A stretch of 64,000 nt of DNA from Epiperipatus broadwayi (GCA_028023455.1 JAQFVV010000021.1:1966001-2030000), one strand, 5' to 3'. Counted from the stretch's first letter, positions 33,550 through 45,855 are shown. Translations and numbers: made by a program. The notes: a model not told the origin generated them from the sequence alone.

Positions 33550-34985
33550 ATTGCTTGTGAAGTATCACTTTAACTTTAGCAAACATTATATTTAAAAAAT
33601 GAGTTTTTGAATTGAAATTAATTTTAAAAAAGTATTATGAATACAGTATAAGTGAAAGATTTGAATTAAATACCCTGAACATCGAAAATTGCTTTTGTTT
33701 CCTAATTTTTTTACACAAATTTTTTTTTATTTATATTGTATTCATAATAATTTTTTTAAAATTAATTTGAATTGCAATTTTTTACATATGAAATTTGTAT
33801 TCATAATAATTTTTTACAATTTAATCGAATTTAAAAACTCATTTTTTAAATATAAAGTTTGCTAACCTTTAAAAAAATAAACTTAGTGTTAGAACTCTAT
33901 AATTGTGCTTTACTCACATGTAATGAAGCTATATAATTAATAATCCTAAATTAATAGTGTGAACACTTTCAAGAAGTCTAAGTTCCCATGTTTGTGATAA
34001 AACTTTATGTAAATTTATGCAAAATGCCTATAACATCCATTTTTTGGAAATGCTGAAGCAAGCTTCTCTTCTGTTTATAGCTGTGGGATCACTGGCTATA
34101 TAGCAAGCTTCTTTGACCTTGTGCTTAGCATTGTGTCTTTCAGTGCAGATTATGTTAGAGCAGTGCTAACCCCAAAATACCTGTTCAAGTAATTAAAATA
34201 ATCTTAGAAATTAAAAATCCAATTAATAATTATAATAATGTTTTTCATTTGTGCACACTTTCATTAACATTAGAACATTTTGCATTTGAATTATTTTCTT
34301 TTTAAAAACAAATACATTCAAATAAAATCTGAATAGAAACATTACATACTCATCGCAAAAAGCAAATATTTAATTTAATTTTACAAAATAAACAAATGAA
34401 CAAACTATATGTAAATTTATGATTTAAATTTTTAAGATTTTTGCAAAGACTAAGCTCATTAAAGTATGATGACTACTTTCAAATGCAATGTAACCTTCCC
34501 TTTGATTTGGAATCCAATCTCTTGATATTTTCTTAATTTTCTCTGAATGTTATTGACCTTTAGTGACTTGAGTTGAAATCAGCATTAATCAATATATATT
34601 TTAGCTCAAATTTTTGCCATCTAATGCATGAAAAACTTTAATGAACACTAGGAGTAATAATCACAAGTGGGTTACTTTATACTCAATTGAAGTGCAATTA
34701 TATCATATTACAACTTCAAAACTTATTAAATGATCACCATGTGTTTTTTATATAATTTACTCCAAAATCCTAAATATTGGCCACAAAAAATTGAGTTATT
34801 GTGGTATTCTAATCAGTACATTAGGCGATAGTAAACTGTTGTGTTCGGCTGAATTGCAGGTTTCAGACCCAAACCAACAGTAATATCAAAAAAATATGAA
34901 CACTCAGAAAGTTAATATGTATAATTTACTAGAACAAATATATATACATGTTATAGCATTAATAAATACAATTTTACATGTAACT
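33550..34985. other. Gene-free AT-rich stretch
   Basis: Sequences near 33600-33650 and 33720-33860 (TTTTAAAAAAGTATTATGAATACA against its complement region) form an AT-rich imperfect inverted repeat. Nothing else is supportable. Confidence 0.45.
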
Positions 34986-34989
34986 TAGT

Positions 34990-35400
34990 CGATAATGGGC
35001 TGGTCATGCCTGAATAATTGAACTCACTTCCAGCTGTATATATTAGCTTTTCTTATGAGTTCTGGTCAAGACTCTTCCAGCTGTACCAGGCAGCTTGCCT
35101 CAAGTCAGCCATAATCATAGCAGCTTCCAGTCCTATTGTGGACCTACCTAACTGCATAGATGTATCAGTAATGACTACAGTATAAACACCTTCATAGTTT
35201 AAATTGGTTTCAATTGAGAGCATGTTCAGTCATTCAGCTTAGACAGATGTTCTCTCTCTCTCTTGCCTCTAAATAGGCAGACTATTTATTGCTAGATCCC
35301 CTACCTTACTGGGAGCAATTGGATTCAGAGAGCATCATAGCCTATTGGCTATACTAACCAATGGTAAAACTTTGTACACTTATTTACACATTGGCAATAC
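34990..35400 (-). repeat. Solo gypsy long terminal repeat (minus strand)
   Basis: It is homologous to 17450-17960 in opposite orientation, with shared AAGACTCTTCCAGCTGTA, AGCTTGCCTCAAGTC, GAGCATGTTC and AGATCCCCTACCTTACT blocks. No gag or pol sequence lies next to it, so it is probably a solo repeat left after recombination, or a fragment. The ends are not resolved. Confidence 0.55.
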
Positions 35401-35549
35401 TTATATTTTACCCTTTGGCCATGTTTATACACTAGTTATCCACATGTTTACACATTTATTAGTGGCAATGAGTGCTCAGTCCGATTAGATAGGAAAGGAA
35501 TCTTCACTAGTTCACTGCTGAAGTCAAGGACAGATATCACAAAACTCAT

Positions 35550-36290
35550 ACATATATATAATAAAAATATTTTTCTGATAATAATGTGTGGATTAAAAAA
35601 GATAAGGATAGAAAATTACGTTTAAAGTATACAGATTAATATCAAGAAAAAAATTGTCAACAAATTGAAAAATCAAAATTTACATTATTGCAGAATTATT
35701 TATCCATCAGCGAGTTTTATGGGAAAAGTTTTTTGAAAATTTAAACAATCATACAAAAAAGTTAACTATCAGATTTATGATGAATTTTGGAGATTGAATG
35801 TTTTATCAAACAGTAATTTGTATTGGAATGTTTTTGCAGAAAAAAAAATAATGTTTGGTAAAGCAAACAGTTTTATCTTCATTTGATTTGATCAAAAAAA
35901 AAAATTGATAAGCTGGTTTGGGATAAAGAAGATACATTATTTACCCTAATTGAAATAGAAATGTATGATTTATATAAAAAAATAATAATAAAAGAATTTA
36001 ACCAAAAGATTGATCATTGTTTATATGTTAAGGAAATATGCAAGTTTAAATATTTATTATTAAAGATGTATTATTTTTATTTATTTATTAAATGTATTTA
36101 TTCTGTAAGCAATAAGTAAATAATACTATAATACAAACTCCATACAACAAAAATCAGTTAACATACAAAACATATAAAAAAATCATAAAATATTATAACA
36201 GATAAATTGTAAAACATAATTAATATAAAGAGCATTTTAATAGCTCTAAACAAAGCTTTTTTAATAAATGCTGGAAAAGAAATCATTTAA
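35550..36290. other. Gene-free AT-rich stretch
   Basis: Unique AT-rich sequence only. Confidence 0.4.
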
Positions 36291-36560
36291 AATTTCTATT
36301 TAGAATTATCCGTATTCCCAAACCGGTTTCTAGCTGATGGTTTTCCTCAGTGAGATGCTAAGATATTCAGACACTAGATTTAAAATACCAACTCGATCAG
36401 AGCATTTATTTAATACTTAACTAGAAAATATGAAATTTTCAGACATCTATATGTCTTTAAATCCAGATATCTAATTTAAATAGCCATATGGGACTGAACT
36501 AAATTCAGATCCACCATATATTAATAGCTTTAGCAACATAACATCATCAAAGCCTCAAAA
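36290..36560 (-). mobile_element. Diverged F1 unit on the minus strand
   Basis: The ribozyme region is followed (in + coordinates) by AGCCATATGGGACTGAACTAAATTCAGATCC. This matches the CATATGGGTCTGAACTCAATTCAG segment in the same position of the 26-28 kb units. It is an older member of the family with a different stem II. Confidence 0.6.
36309..36360 (-). ncRNA. Diverged F1 hammerhead ribozyme
   Basis: The minus strand reads ATCTCA, CTGAGGA (allowed at position 7), a poorly paired stem II (AAACCATCAGCTA), GAAACC, GGTT, then TGGGA. Stem I keeps five pairs. The core is present but stem II looks unable to form well, so activity is doubtful. Confidence 0.55.
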
Positions 36561-36569
36561 GCAAAACTA

Positions 36570-37265
36570 TGATAGTAAGAAAAATAATTTATCGGAAAGG
36601 TTTGTAGAGTTATTAGCACGCTCATTATATAACTTAATTTTTCTTACTAACATAATATATATACATATAAAGATAAAATATCATTTAGTATAATGCAACC
36701 ACCAGGAAACACTTTAACACTCAAATAATTAATGTTGATTTGAGATCATTATAAGTAGGCTGACTCTGAGTATTAAAATTAAATAGATAATGATGCATTT
36801 ACAACAGAAAATCTTGAATCTATGTGAGATCTCATATAATATATATCAAGAAATGATCTATACAATATAAATTAATAATATCTAGTATACAGTGAGTCTC
36901 AGGAACATATTTAACATGCAGCATGTGATCTGCCATAAATACTCTATATTATATAATTCTGTAACAAATAAAGTGAACATTGCAAAAGAACTGATCTCTC
37001 AATACAGGTATTATAACATATCATGTTTTGCTAACAAGAAGTATAAATAGTAATTAAAGCTGATTGAGATAAAAACAGATAAACTGAAAAATATTTATGT
37101 AAGCAAGAATGAAAAGAGTGCAATATCATGTCACCAGATTAATCTAGAACCAATAAATGTATCTAGACAACAATAAGCATTAACAAATGAAACATTAGCA
37201 CAAGTACTATTGCAAAGCAAAGAATAATTATTACAAATAGAAATGTGAAGAGAATACAATATAAA
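36570..37265. other. Gene-free AT-rich stretch
   Basis: Nothing supportable is seen. It may include decayed flanking sequence of the LINE fragment at 37.3-37.8 kb. Confidence 0.4.
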
Positions 37266-37269
37266 TTTA

Positions 37270-37765
37270 TAAGAAAAATGTACCACTGTTTTTAATTCAG
37301 ATTAACTGATAAAACTAACCATACACTAATCAATACTAAAGCATCATTAATTGGTTTTACAAGATAAATATATAAAATCCTGGCACAAAATAAGGCAATA
37401 TCATATACCAAATCATAAATCTTTAATTCTAAATGTAGTAAAACTATATCATTTATATAAATTAAAAATAGGATATAACTCAGGACAGAATCTTGTAGTA
37501 CATCATGATTTGCCATTGCAAAATGGTCAGTAATATAAAATATTCATTGAAGTGCTTTCTATCCATTAAATAACTTTCAATCCAAGAAACAAAATGACCA
37601 TGAAATCCTTCTGGACATTTAAGTAAAATCTTATGAGATACAGAGTCAAATGCTTTAGATATGTCTAAACATATAGAAAGCATTTTGAAATCCTTATCTA
37701 GGGATGATATGAAATTGTGTACATAATTATCAAAAACATCCAGGTATTTTACTAACAACAAAACA
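37270..37765 (-). pseudogene. Jockey/CR1-type LINE reverse transcriptase fragment
   Basis: The minus-strand frame at 37480-37761 reads LDISKAFDSVSHKILL, followed by a G-rich turn and WIESYLMDRK. These are the standard palm motifs of non-LTR reverse transcriptases of the jockey/CR1 group. The next frame, 37292-37516, has a degraded QDSVLSYILFLIYINDI (usual PQGSVLGPLLF-x-x-YIND). It then has LVYDIALF, where the YADD catalytic box has lost an aspartate. About 150 residues of the palm and fingers remain, with at least one frameshift and no flanking endonuclease. Confidence 0.8.
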
Positions 37766-37946
37766 ATACTGGTGATTGGACAGTATGTAAAGTAATATAA
37801 ATTGATCTTTTATATTATATAATTATGCTTCCCAATATATATATATATATAATTGTCAGGTATGATGGAGTCTCTAATAATTGAAAATTAAACTTGTAAA
37901 AAAAGAAAATTGGCCTATAGTTTTGCCACCCGCAGTTGTCATATGT

Positions 37947-38190
37947 TAAACAGGCAAAACTCTCCATACAGTAGTGCCACTCAGTGCAAGCCAGAGTAAC
38001 CAATGGATGCCAGAAGGTTTGTGCATACTCATCCAATATCCCCAGACTAGTTCCTAGCTTGTGGCACTGAAGAGCCTTCTGGCATCCATTGATTACTCTG
38101 GCTTGCACTGAGTGGCACTACTGTATGGAGAGTTTTGCCTGTTTTAATAACAGTTATGAGCAAGCATAAGAAGTGGTGATCATGTGATTA
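37947..38190. mobile_element. F1 foldback with deleted ribozyme, ~11 bp target duplication
   Basis: Left arm (AACAGGCAAAACTCTCCATA) and right arm (TATGGAGAGTTTTGCCTGTT) are nearly perfect inverted repeats of about 85 bp. TTGTCATA(T/C)GT flanks the element at 37936-37946 and 38191-38201, with 10 of 11 bases matching. The loop keeps CCCCAGACTAGTTCCTAGCTTG on the minus strand but has lost CTGATGA. Confidence 0.7.
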
Positions 38191-38600
38191 TTGTCATACG
38201 TAGTTATATGTTGGCATATTATGAAGAAATATTTTGCAGTAGTTTTTTTTTTTTAGATATTATAGGTTACTGTATGTATATTGGCTATGCACATATTGCT
38301 AGATTGCCATTAATATTTACTCTTGTAGCTAAATTAAATGAAATTTATGACTTGAAATTTACTTCTATTTTTGAGAATAGATTATATTGCCTAAAATATC
38401 TTGATTTAAATTTATTGAAAGGAAAGAGCAGAATCAATTATATGATATCTACATAACACTTCTCAATTAGAGAATTTATAAACTTCTAGTTAAAGCTTCT
38501 TATTATGCATGAATTGGCTGGATATAGAAAATATTTATTTAAAAATAACATATTGTGTAAATTTCAATGTGACCAGTTGTCCAATGTGAAATATATGTTA

Positions 38601-38868
38601 AACCACTAAACATCACATGATCACTATCTCATACTAGCACATAATTGTTATTAAACAAGACAAAACTCTCCATACAGTAGAGCCACCCTGTGCCAACCAG
38701 CATAATCAATGGATGCCAGAAGGCTTGTGCATGAAGTCCCTATCTAGTGCCTACTCAAGCCAGAAACTAGTCTGGGGATATTGGATATGTAGGCACTAGA
38801 TAGGGATTTTATGCACAAGTCTTCTGGCATCCATTGATTACTCTGGTTGACACAGGGTGACACTACTT
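38601..38868. mobile_element. F1 foldback with half ribozymes, 15 bp target duplication
   Basis: GTGAAATATATGTTA (38586-38600) and GTGAAATATGTGTTA (38869-38883) match at 14 of 15 positions. The left part is a minus-strand arm up to GTGCCTACTCA. It then switches at once to plus-strand AAGCCAGAAACTAGTCTGG and the right arm. The plus-strand ribozyme therefore lacks CTGATGA. The join reads as a template switch inside the ribozyme. Confidence 0.75.
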
Positions 38869-38889
38869 GTGAAATATGTGTTAGTGAAT

Positions 38890-39440
38890 TACTGAATATA
38901 GAATATAAAAGTCATTTTTAAATATATTACATGAGATTACACATAGATGAAAGAAGTAAAGCAATAGATTTCATTTCTATATGTAAATAATAGCATGTGT
39001 AACATGATTATATTAGTTGTTTCTTGTTATTTTAAAATTGCATTTAATGTAACCAAAATTACTTATAAATGTATTATTAAATTTTCATTTCATTTGTATT
39101 GTAATTTGATTGCAAAACATTTTTCACAGCTGTGACACAAAATGATGTTTTCCTTTTTCAACTTAGACATGGCTGAAGGTACTTACAAAATGTTTTTTTT
39201 TTATCAACTTATATGTAGCTGAGTGCACTTTTAAAAAGTCCACCAGAACCTCAGCTCTAATTCTGATGGATCCCATTGAAAGCATACTCAGTCTTTCTGA
39301 TTCATGGTGGACCTTACCAAAAGTACACTCAGCCATATCTAAGTTGAAATTAAACCATTTCATGTCACAGGAATGAAAAATGTTATACAATTAAATTATA
39401 AATTTATTATTAATGAGAAAGCTGCAATTGATAAAATCAT
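38890..39440. other. Gene-free AT-rich stretch
   Basis: The segments near 39160-39180 and 39340-39360 form an inverted pair (ACTTAGACATGGCTGA against TCAGCCATATCTAAGT), with AAAATG/CATTTT extensions. This is a possible small foldback of about 200 bp. I see no gene. Confidence 0.45.
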
Positions 39441-39458
39441 AATGTTAAATATAAAGTA

Positions 39459-39815
39459 AACAATTCAAAATACAGCAAAACTCTCCATATAGTAGTGCCA
39501 TCTTGTGCTAACAAGAGCAATCAATGGATGCCAGAAGGCTTGTGCATAAAATCCCTATCTAGTGCCTACTCATCCAATATCCCCAGACTAGTTTCTGGCT
39601 TGTGGCCTTCATCAGTGAGGAGTCTTGGATTGGAGAGCACTGCACCTAGATCTTAGGATCCAATGCAACCCTTCAGCACAAGCTTTCTGGCATCCATTGA
39701 TTGCTCTTGTTAGCACAAGATGGCACTACTATATGGAGAGTTTTGCTGTATTTTGAATTGTTTAATAACAATTATTGTGCTAGTATGAGATAGTGATCAT
39801 GTGATGTTGAGTGGT
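39459..39815. mobile_element. Complete-looking F1 foldback with intact ribozyme and 14 bp target duplication
   Basis: TTAAATATAAAGTA occurs at 39445-39458 and 39816-39829. The arms are about 85 bp, from AATTCAAAATACAGCAAAAC to GCCAGAAGGCTTGTGC and their complements, and are almost perfect. The loop of about 140 bases contains the minus-strand ribozyme. The right end extends beyond the arm to GATCATGTGATGTTGAGTGGT, the same outer terminus found on other F1 copies. It is the clearest single-unit member. Confidence 0.85.
39572..39630 (-). ncRNA. F1 hammerhead ribozyme, intact core
   Basis: The minus strand has ATCCAA, loop, CCTCA, CTGATGA, stem II GGC/GCC with loop CACAA (A-A closing mismatch), GAAAC, TA, GTC, TGGGG, ATA, TTGGAT. 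All positions required for cleavage are present. It sits in the loop of a foldback whose arms do not include the ribozyme, so the hairpin and the ribozyme could fold together. Confidence 0.85.
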
Positions 39816-40215
39816 TTAAATATAAAGTACTGTGTAAAGGTAAGACAAGATACATTGGTAAGTTGAAATATGAATTAAAGTAGAGATTCCATGAGTATGA
39901 AGTATTATTCATTTTAACAAAAAATTTATTTAACAATAAATAGTGATTACATCCTGATAAAAAATAAATAAATAAGTAAATTGTACAATAACATGATTAT
40001 ATTAATGTTCAGTTTGCCATCTGGCTAGATTATGTTATGAGAATGCAATTGTTATACACTTATGTGGTAGGTATAATGAAGAATTTTGTGTAGAATATAA
40101 GAAACTAAGAACTTGTTTAATGGTATTAGCATTTTTAATATAAACATGAATATTTTCTTTTAAAATTGCCTAATTTATAATGCTGGGTAGGTGGGAGTTG
40201 ATAATCAGGATAGAG

Positions 40216-40960
40216 CAGTTAAAGACCAGGTATCATTAAAGATTTTACTGGAGGCAAGGAGCTGATCATGTTTCTTGATTTTTTGAGCATTTGATAAAAC
40301 AATGGTATGATTTGTGGTGGAGGTAATTCCATGATAGATTTGCATCTCACTATCCATATGGCATAAAGGACAAAGGGAGAAAGCCTTATTATTGCAAAAG
40401 TTCCATTATGAATGGTGTTTTCAAGTGAGAAAATCATGTCAGATCTTATGTTGGAGTTGATGATGATTATATCTTTCAGTGTTTTAAGTCTTGGGCACTG
40501 GTGTATAATATGATCTATGGTTTCATCTTCACAATTTCATCTTCATGAGAACACAGACCACATATTGGGTCAATGCTAGAAAAACTTCTTCGGTGATAAA
40601 GAAACCAATTCGTGGGAAGCGCATTAAGATTAATTTTAATGATGAAGGAATTTGGGTTCCAGACTCCATTTTTTGAAGTGTGTAATGAGGCTTTGGTTTG
40701 TTACATTTAGGCTGGTTTTAATGGGTTGTTGATTATAGTTGATTAGATTGTATGCTTCCCATAAGGTGATTTTTTGGTTAAGGTTAGAGGACATCATCAG
40801 GTTATAAAGTTGTAGGTGTTCTACTAGCAATGCTATCCATGATCTGGAAAAGGGCAGAGGACAATTAGTAGTCTGGGAATAATTTTACATCTATGTTTGG
40901 AGATCATTTATTTACTTGTAATGGGGGAAGGTTTTGTTTTGATAATGCCCCTTTTTTACT
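40216..40960 (-). pseudogene. C-terminal ORF2 fragment of a Tx1/L1-like LINE
   Basis: Minus-strand frames read NQKITLWEAYNLINY and FKKWSLEPKF (40636-40830). A zinc-finger segment with MWSVFS and a degraded C-x-xC..H..C follows near 40500-40560. The frame at 40219-40437 has FVLYAIWIVRC. The same order occurs in the LINE at 45.8-50.8 kb: KKWYLEPKFFDF, then CSLCHREEETQEHLIHYC, then FSLYALWCTRC. It is therefore a 5'-truncated, decayed relative of that LINE. Confidence 0.75.
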
Positions 40961-41029
40961 TGTAGAAAATGATTTGAGAAAAAAAATTAAAGAGGCATTT
41001 TTTATAAATAGGAGATTTTGGTTTTTAAA

Positions 41030-42284
41030 CTTCTAACTGTAAATGCTATTGAAACAAGATAGTTTTTATGTTATTAATATATTGAAAATTATAAAATTAA
41101 TTAATTAATTAATTACAGTATTTTTTACTCTAATTTAAAACAATGTCAATCAACAACTTCAAATACTAACAAAGCTAAAGGATAAATTGGTTTATCATTC
41201 TATCTTTTCATAGTTGATTGACATTTATATAGTTCAGTAGGAAGTTGGTTATTCTCACTCCAATTACATATAGTTAATCTATAAATATTTATTGTTACAT
41301 TTATTAATGCAATGTTCAATTTGGTATTTGGAAGTTGCTAAAACTGGGGTTTCTAACTTGACCTGTAAATGTAAATGCTATTGAAACATGGTGGTTTTTA
41401 AATTGTTAGTATATTTGAAATTAAAAAATTAATTAATTACAGTATTTTGTATTCTAATTTAGAACAATGTCAATCAACTAAGCTTCAGTATTAAAAAGCT
41501 AAATAATAAGTTGGTATCATTCTATCCTTTCATAGTTGTATAGTATTTACATAATTCAGAGAGGAAGTCAATTATTTTCATTCTAATTCATCATCATCAT
41601 CAACCATTATCAATCCACTGCAGGATGAAGGTCTTTCCAAGTTTAATCCATCTTCTCCAATCTTTAACTTCTCTTCTCCCCATCACTCCTGCACACTTTC
41701 TTATTTCATCCATCCATCTCACATGTGGTCTCTTTCTGGGTCTTTTACAATCTCTTGGAATCCAGTTCAAGATTTCAATTGTCCATCTATTATCATCTCT
41801 TCTAGCAATATGTCCAGCCCAACTCCACTTCAGTCTTTTAATTTTTTCAATGAGGTCAGTAACACCTGTTTGTTCTCTTATCCATACATTGCGTTTTCAA
41901 TCTCTTCTTGTTACTCCCAACATGCATCTCTCCATACTTCTTTGAGTGGTCTGGAGTCTCTGTATTGCTCTTCTATTAAGTGTCCAAGTCTCAGATACTA
42001 ATTACATATAGTTAAGCTATAAATATTTACTTTTACATTTGTTAATACAATATTCCATTTGATATTTGGAAGTTATTAAAACTGGGGGTCTACCTCAATC
42101 CTCTGAATACTTAAGCAGTTAATTCAGATTAAGATAGTAGAATTTTCCACTCTTTAAATTTGATCAACATCAGTCAAGTAAGCTTAAATAAAAACAAATC
42201 TAAAGGATAGATTATATCATTCCATCTTGTCGTAGCTGATTGATGTTTATGTAGCTGTTTGGAAAGTGCAGTTATTTCTATTCC

Positions 42285-42290
<6 letters not shown>
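41030..42290. repeat. ~324 bp tandem repeat, about three units, split by an RTE tail
   Basis: Marker segments recur. AACAATGTCAATCAAC lies near 41141 and 41464. TATCATTCTATC lies near 41192 and 41517, with the variant TATCATTCCATC near 42215. ACATATAGTTAA lies near 41267 and 42005. The period between units 1 and 2 is about 324 bp. The second unit is interrupted by the RTE fragment at 41589-41997, which is flanked by CTAATT on both sides. A relative lies at 4780-4890. Confidence 0.7.
41589..41997 (-). pseudogene. RTE-type LINE ORF2 C-terminus, 5'-truncated insertion
   Basis: On the minus strand, allowing frameshifts, the sequence reads TRRDRKR, VTDLIEKIKRLKWSWAGHI, RPRKRPHVRWMDEIRKCAG and KDWRRWIKLGKTFILQW. 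This is the C-terminal region after the reverse transcriptase of RTE-type LINEs common in invertebrates. The 3' end is a (TGATGA)n-like tail, seen on the plus strand as CATCATCATCATC at 41589. CTAATT at 41583-41588 and 41998-42003 is the target duplication. The host repeat unit resumes exactly where it stopped. Confidence 0.8.

Positions 42291-42346
<56 letters not shown>
42290..42346. repeat. (TA)n microsatellite
   Basis: About 28 uninterrupted TA dinucleotides, at the end of the last tandem unit. Confidence 0.95.
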
Positions 42347-42349
<3 letters not shown>

Positions 42350-45300
42350 AACTAGATGGGGGTGGGTGAGAAGTGGTGGAAAGTGGGTTGAAGCTGGGTG
42401 ATGGCAAAACATCATCATCACTCCCATTTCAAAATATAAATACAATAATTTGAAAAAATATCTATAAGTAAATATTTAATGATATGAGCATGGGATCAAA
42501 ATCTTTGTGAGATCATTGAGAGATCAACCAGTTAACTCACAAGAGCAACTAAAAGCATGATTAACTATCAACCAGCATTATAATAAGTCAAAGTAAGTAT
42601 AAGTAAATATTAAGAGAACCATCCATCATCATTGATGGGAATAAACAAATCAGTACAATAAATCAATATGGTAAATCAACAGTCAACTTTGTGACTGGAC
42701 TGGAAATTGGTCTTCTTTAGACCAGGATAACTATTGAGCCTTTGCCAGCTTGAGCAATTATATAAACATAACTTGGATGCACCAGCTTAGTTCCCATCCA
42801 TTTAAATACATAAGAATCAAAAATTGAAATAATAATGCTGGGACAATAAAACATGCTGATCATCATCAATGCTCAGGCCACTTGTACTGGCCAACTATAA
42901 ACTTAAATTTTTAATAAAGACTAAAGTAAAATAAAAAATAATAGTGCATGGGCTTTAAAGAGTATTCTCTTTTGCGCCAACCAGGATAATGATTGATCAT
43001 CACTGGATGCCCAAAGCATTAAACACATCCCCATTTATCCGTGTCCGAAATCTAGCTCAGAGAACATGGGCTCTATTACTGTATGTGAACAAGAGATGAT
43101 GGAATACAATTTTAACAATTAAATAAGTTTATTAATAACAATAAAAAAATAAATGATCAAGGTCTTATAAGGATTCTGATTTTGAAAAGTACATATTAAT
43201 AAAAGTCATTACACTGTAATTTATAAGATTATTACAAAATTCAAGTTTTCACATTAATTTACATAATTCCTATTCAAAATTTAAATTGTTACATTGATTT
43301 ACAAAATTAAAATTTACAATCCAAGTTATGACTATGGTTTACATATATAGGTGCACAAACGTACGATTTATAATATACAATTAATCAATTTCAATTGACA
43401 TTCAATAACAACAAAAAATGATTAAAATTTACATATGTGTTATAATTGATAACATACGCACATATACATGTGTGTGTGTGTGTGAAATAACCTATTTGAC
43501 TTGCTGCAAAATAATTAACCAAATCGTAAATTATATACAAATATAATAAATAATTAAAGTTTCAGTTAAATGAAATACATTTACATAGTAGGGTTACTGA
43601 AACACATATATATCTAATTTGCACAGACATGCGATATATTAATTTATCTACGTAACATTAGTATTTATCACAATAAAATTATTACAGATTATTCTTGCAA
43701 TTTTATTTTCTTTGCCGAATAGTCTTTTTCTTGAAACAAGCACTATCAACTTTTTGACAGATGATTGTTGATTGATTTAAAATGTCTCTTTTTTTTTCAA
43801 TAAACGAAAGATAAAATCATTTTATAGAATTAAGGAAATATAAATTTCAAAATGTCTTTTTGCTTGATTAGTAATGCTGATGAAGTAGGCAAGGTGAGAG
43901 AGGAAAAGTGAATACTGAAGTGCAGCTCTTCATGCCATGATAAGTAGATAGTCAAGCATGGACTAAGTACACAATGCCCCATGATGTCGCGAGAAAATAC
44001 CTCATTTTTAAGCACTGCCCCTTCTAAGTACCTAGACAGATCATCCACAAGAAATAGTATCCAGAAAAAATATCAAGCACTGAGCCAGCCCTGTTCATCT
44101 CTTGTGATTCTTAGAGGCTTTAGAAGAGGTCTATTCATGAGACCAAGGCCTATACATGAGGCCTACATATACACTGCTGAACTACCCTGGGAGCTCAATA
44201 TCTAGGTCTAGACAGTGCTGAGCATATACTTCAGAGGACCATAAACACATTGCATCCACACAGCCCTGCTCAACCATACACCTGCCATAAACATAAAAAG
44301 TACAAATTCACGTATCACTTTCAAAATGTAATTTTACTAAAGAAATTTATTTAAAATTTTGTTATTATATATGACTCTACTCACCACAGCTGTATATATT
44401 TTTATCTGTTCTTCTCTGCCTTTAGATAGTCAGCATCTATATAATTATTTATTTAGCAAGCTAGTTCTTTTGGTCCATTAGAAAAATATAATCCATGTTT
44501 GTTGTCATCATCAGGTATAAGTATGCAATCCATGTAAAATCTTGATTTGTAGTTGGTCTCTGCTCTATATAGGATTATTCCAGGCAATCAGCTTTCTTAG
44601 TTTGATAGATTTTAGGCTATGAATTTCAGCATAAAAAAGTGGGTCATTTTCTCCATGTGAATTTCAAACTCCTGCTAAGGAAACAGTCTATTATCTTCCT
44701 TCAGCAACCTCAGTTTATGGGAACTATTTTGCCGACTCTCTACTACAGCTAACAACAAACTGCAGCTATCCATTTTGGTTAGCTAATTTCTGCCACTTAT
44801 TCAAAAAGTTTTAGTAGCCAAGCTGTTCTGTTCAGCTCTCACAAAAAACTGCAATCCACACTGATCTTTTCAAAAATCATTACCCAGACTTTGCAGTAGC
44901 CCAGTTGGCCACTGCTTAAAATATTACAACCAGACTCCTCTGGTCAACTCTTACAAACTACAAGCAAAAACTAACTGATATATTTTTTATCAGTCTTTTA
45001 TAACCTCATCTGAGGTGTTAACAACACTTGATTAAAAACAGAGTTTTTATTTTTATCTCACTAATCCCTTTGTAAACATATACATGTTTTTACTCAGGAG
45101 ATTTCCAATAGATAAAAATTTTGTTTAATTAATTAAAGTTCCAAAATAGGGTGTTTTTAAATTTCAAAATCAGAGTAATAATTAATAATAATGCAATATT
45201 TATGTTTATTCAGACCTTTTTAAAATATTAATTTCATAATGAAATTTTACTTTAAACCCAGAGTTATTTAACCCTTTAATTATTATTATTTTATTTTAGG

Positions 45301-45850
45301 AAATATAAAAAAAATCTACAAATATTTATTCTGTGTTTATTTCTACTTTTCCTTTATTTTACATATATATTCACATACACTATATTAGTGTGGGTGATGT
45401 AACCCAACTGGTTACAATATATATATATATATATATAATCTTATAATTAAATATTAATAAATACAGCAACATACTTACATTGTTGCAGGTAAGAAAAAAG
45501 TCTCCTACTTTTTTTCAAATTAAATAGCTATAAAAGTGGATTTTTTTTCTTAAATATTTAAAAATGCTATACTCAATGCTAACCCGAGTGTTTTAAGAAA
45601 TGTGCATGTCCTAAAATAATTAGTAAACAACGGTAAAAAAATCAATAATAGCTACGAGTAGTAATTAATTCTCCAGCATGGCGAATAGATGTCAATTCAA
45701 ACAATTATAATTAATAACAGTATTTAGAAACAAAAAGTAAAAAGAGTACAAGGAAAAATAGCGAAAAAGTTAATAAGATTTAAATTTTAAAAAATAGTTT
45801 AAAAAATCAAAACAAAACATTACCTTGTTGAAAAATTACTTGCATAAATA
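42350..45850. other. Gene-free stretch
   Basis: A weakly F1-like segment lies at 42960-43085 (GCGCCAACCAGGATAAT, CACTGGATGCCC, ATCCCCATTTATCC). A (TG)n run lies near 43470-43484 and a (TA)n run near 45418-45437. The open frames at 43830-44205 overlap on both strands and have no domain, promoter or splice support. The region 44370-44970 has balanced composition and may be another repeat, but I cannot identify it. Confidence 0.4.
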
Positions 45851-45855
45851 ATAAA

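Noticed and set aside
37815-38108. Minus-strand open frame of 97 residues
   Set aside because: It reads through an F1 foldback, and the inverted arms produce the apparent protein.
43830-44205. Overlapping open frames on both strands (72 and 74 residues)
   Set aside because: Mutual shadows with no domain or splice evidence, although the local composition is more balanced than average.
44490-44520. CTGATGATGACAAC on the minus strand as a hammerhead
   Set aside because: There is no pairable stem II followed by GAAA, and no flanking foldback was seen.
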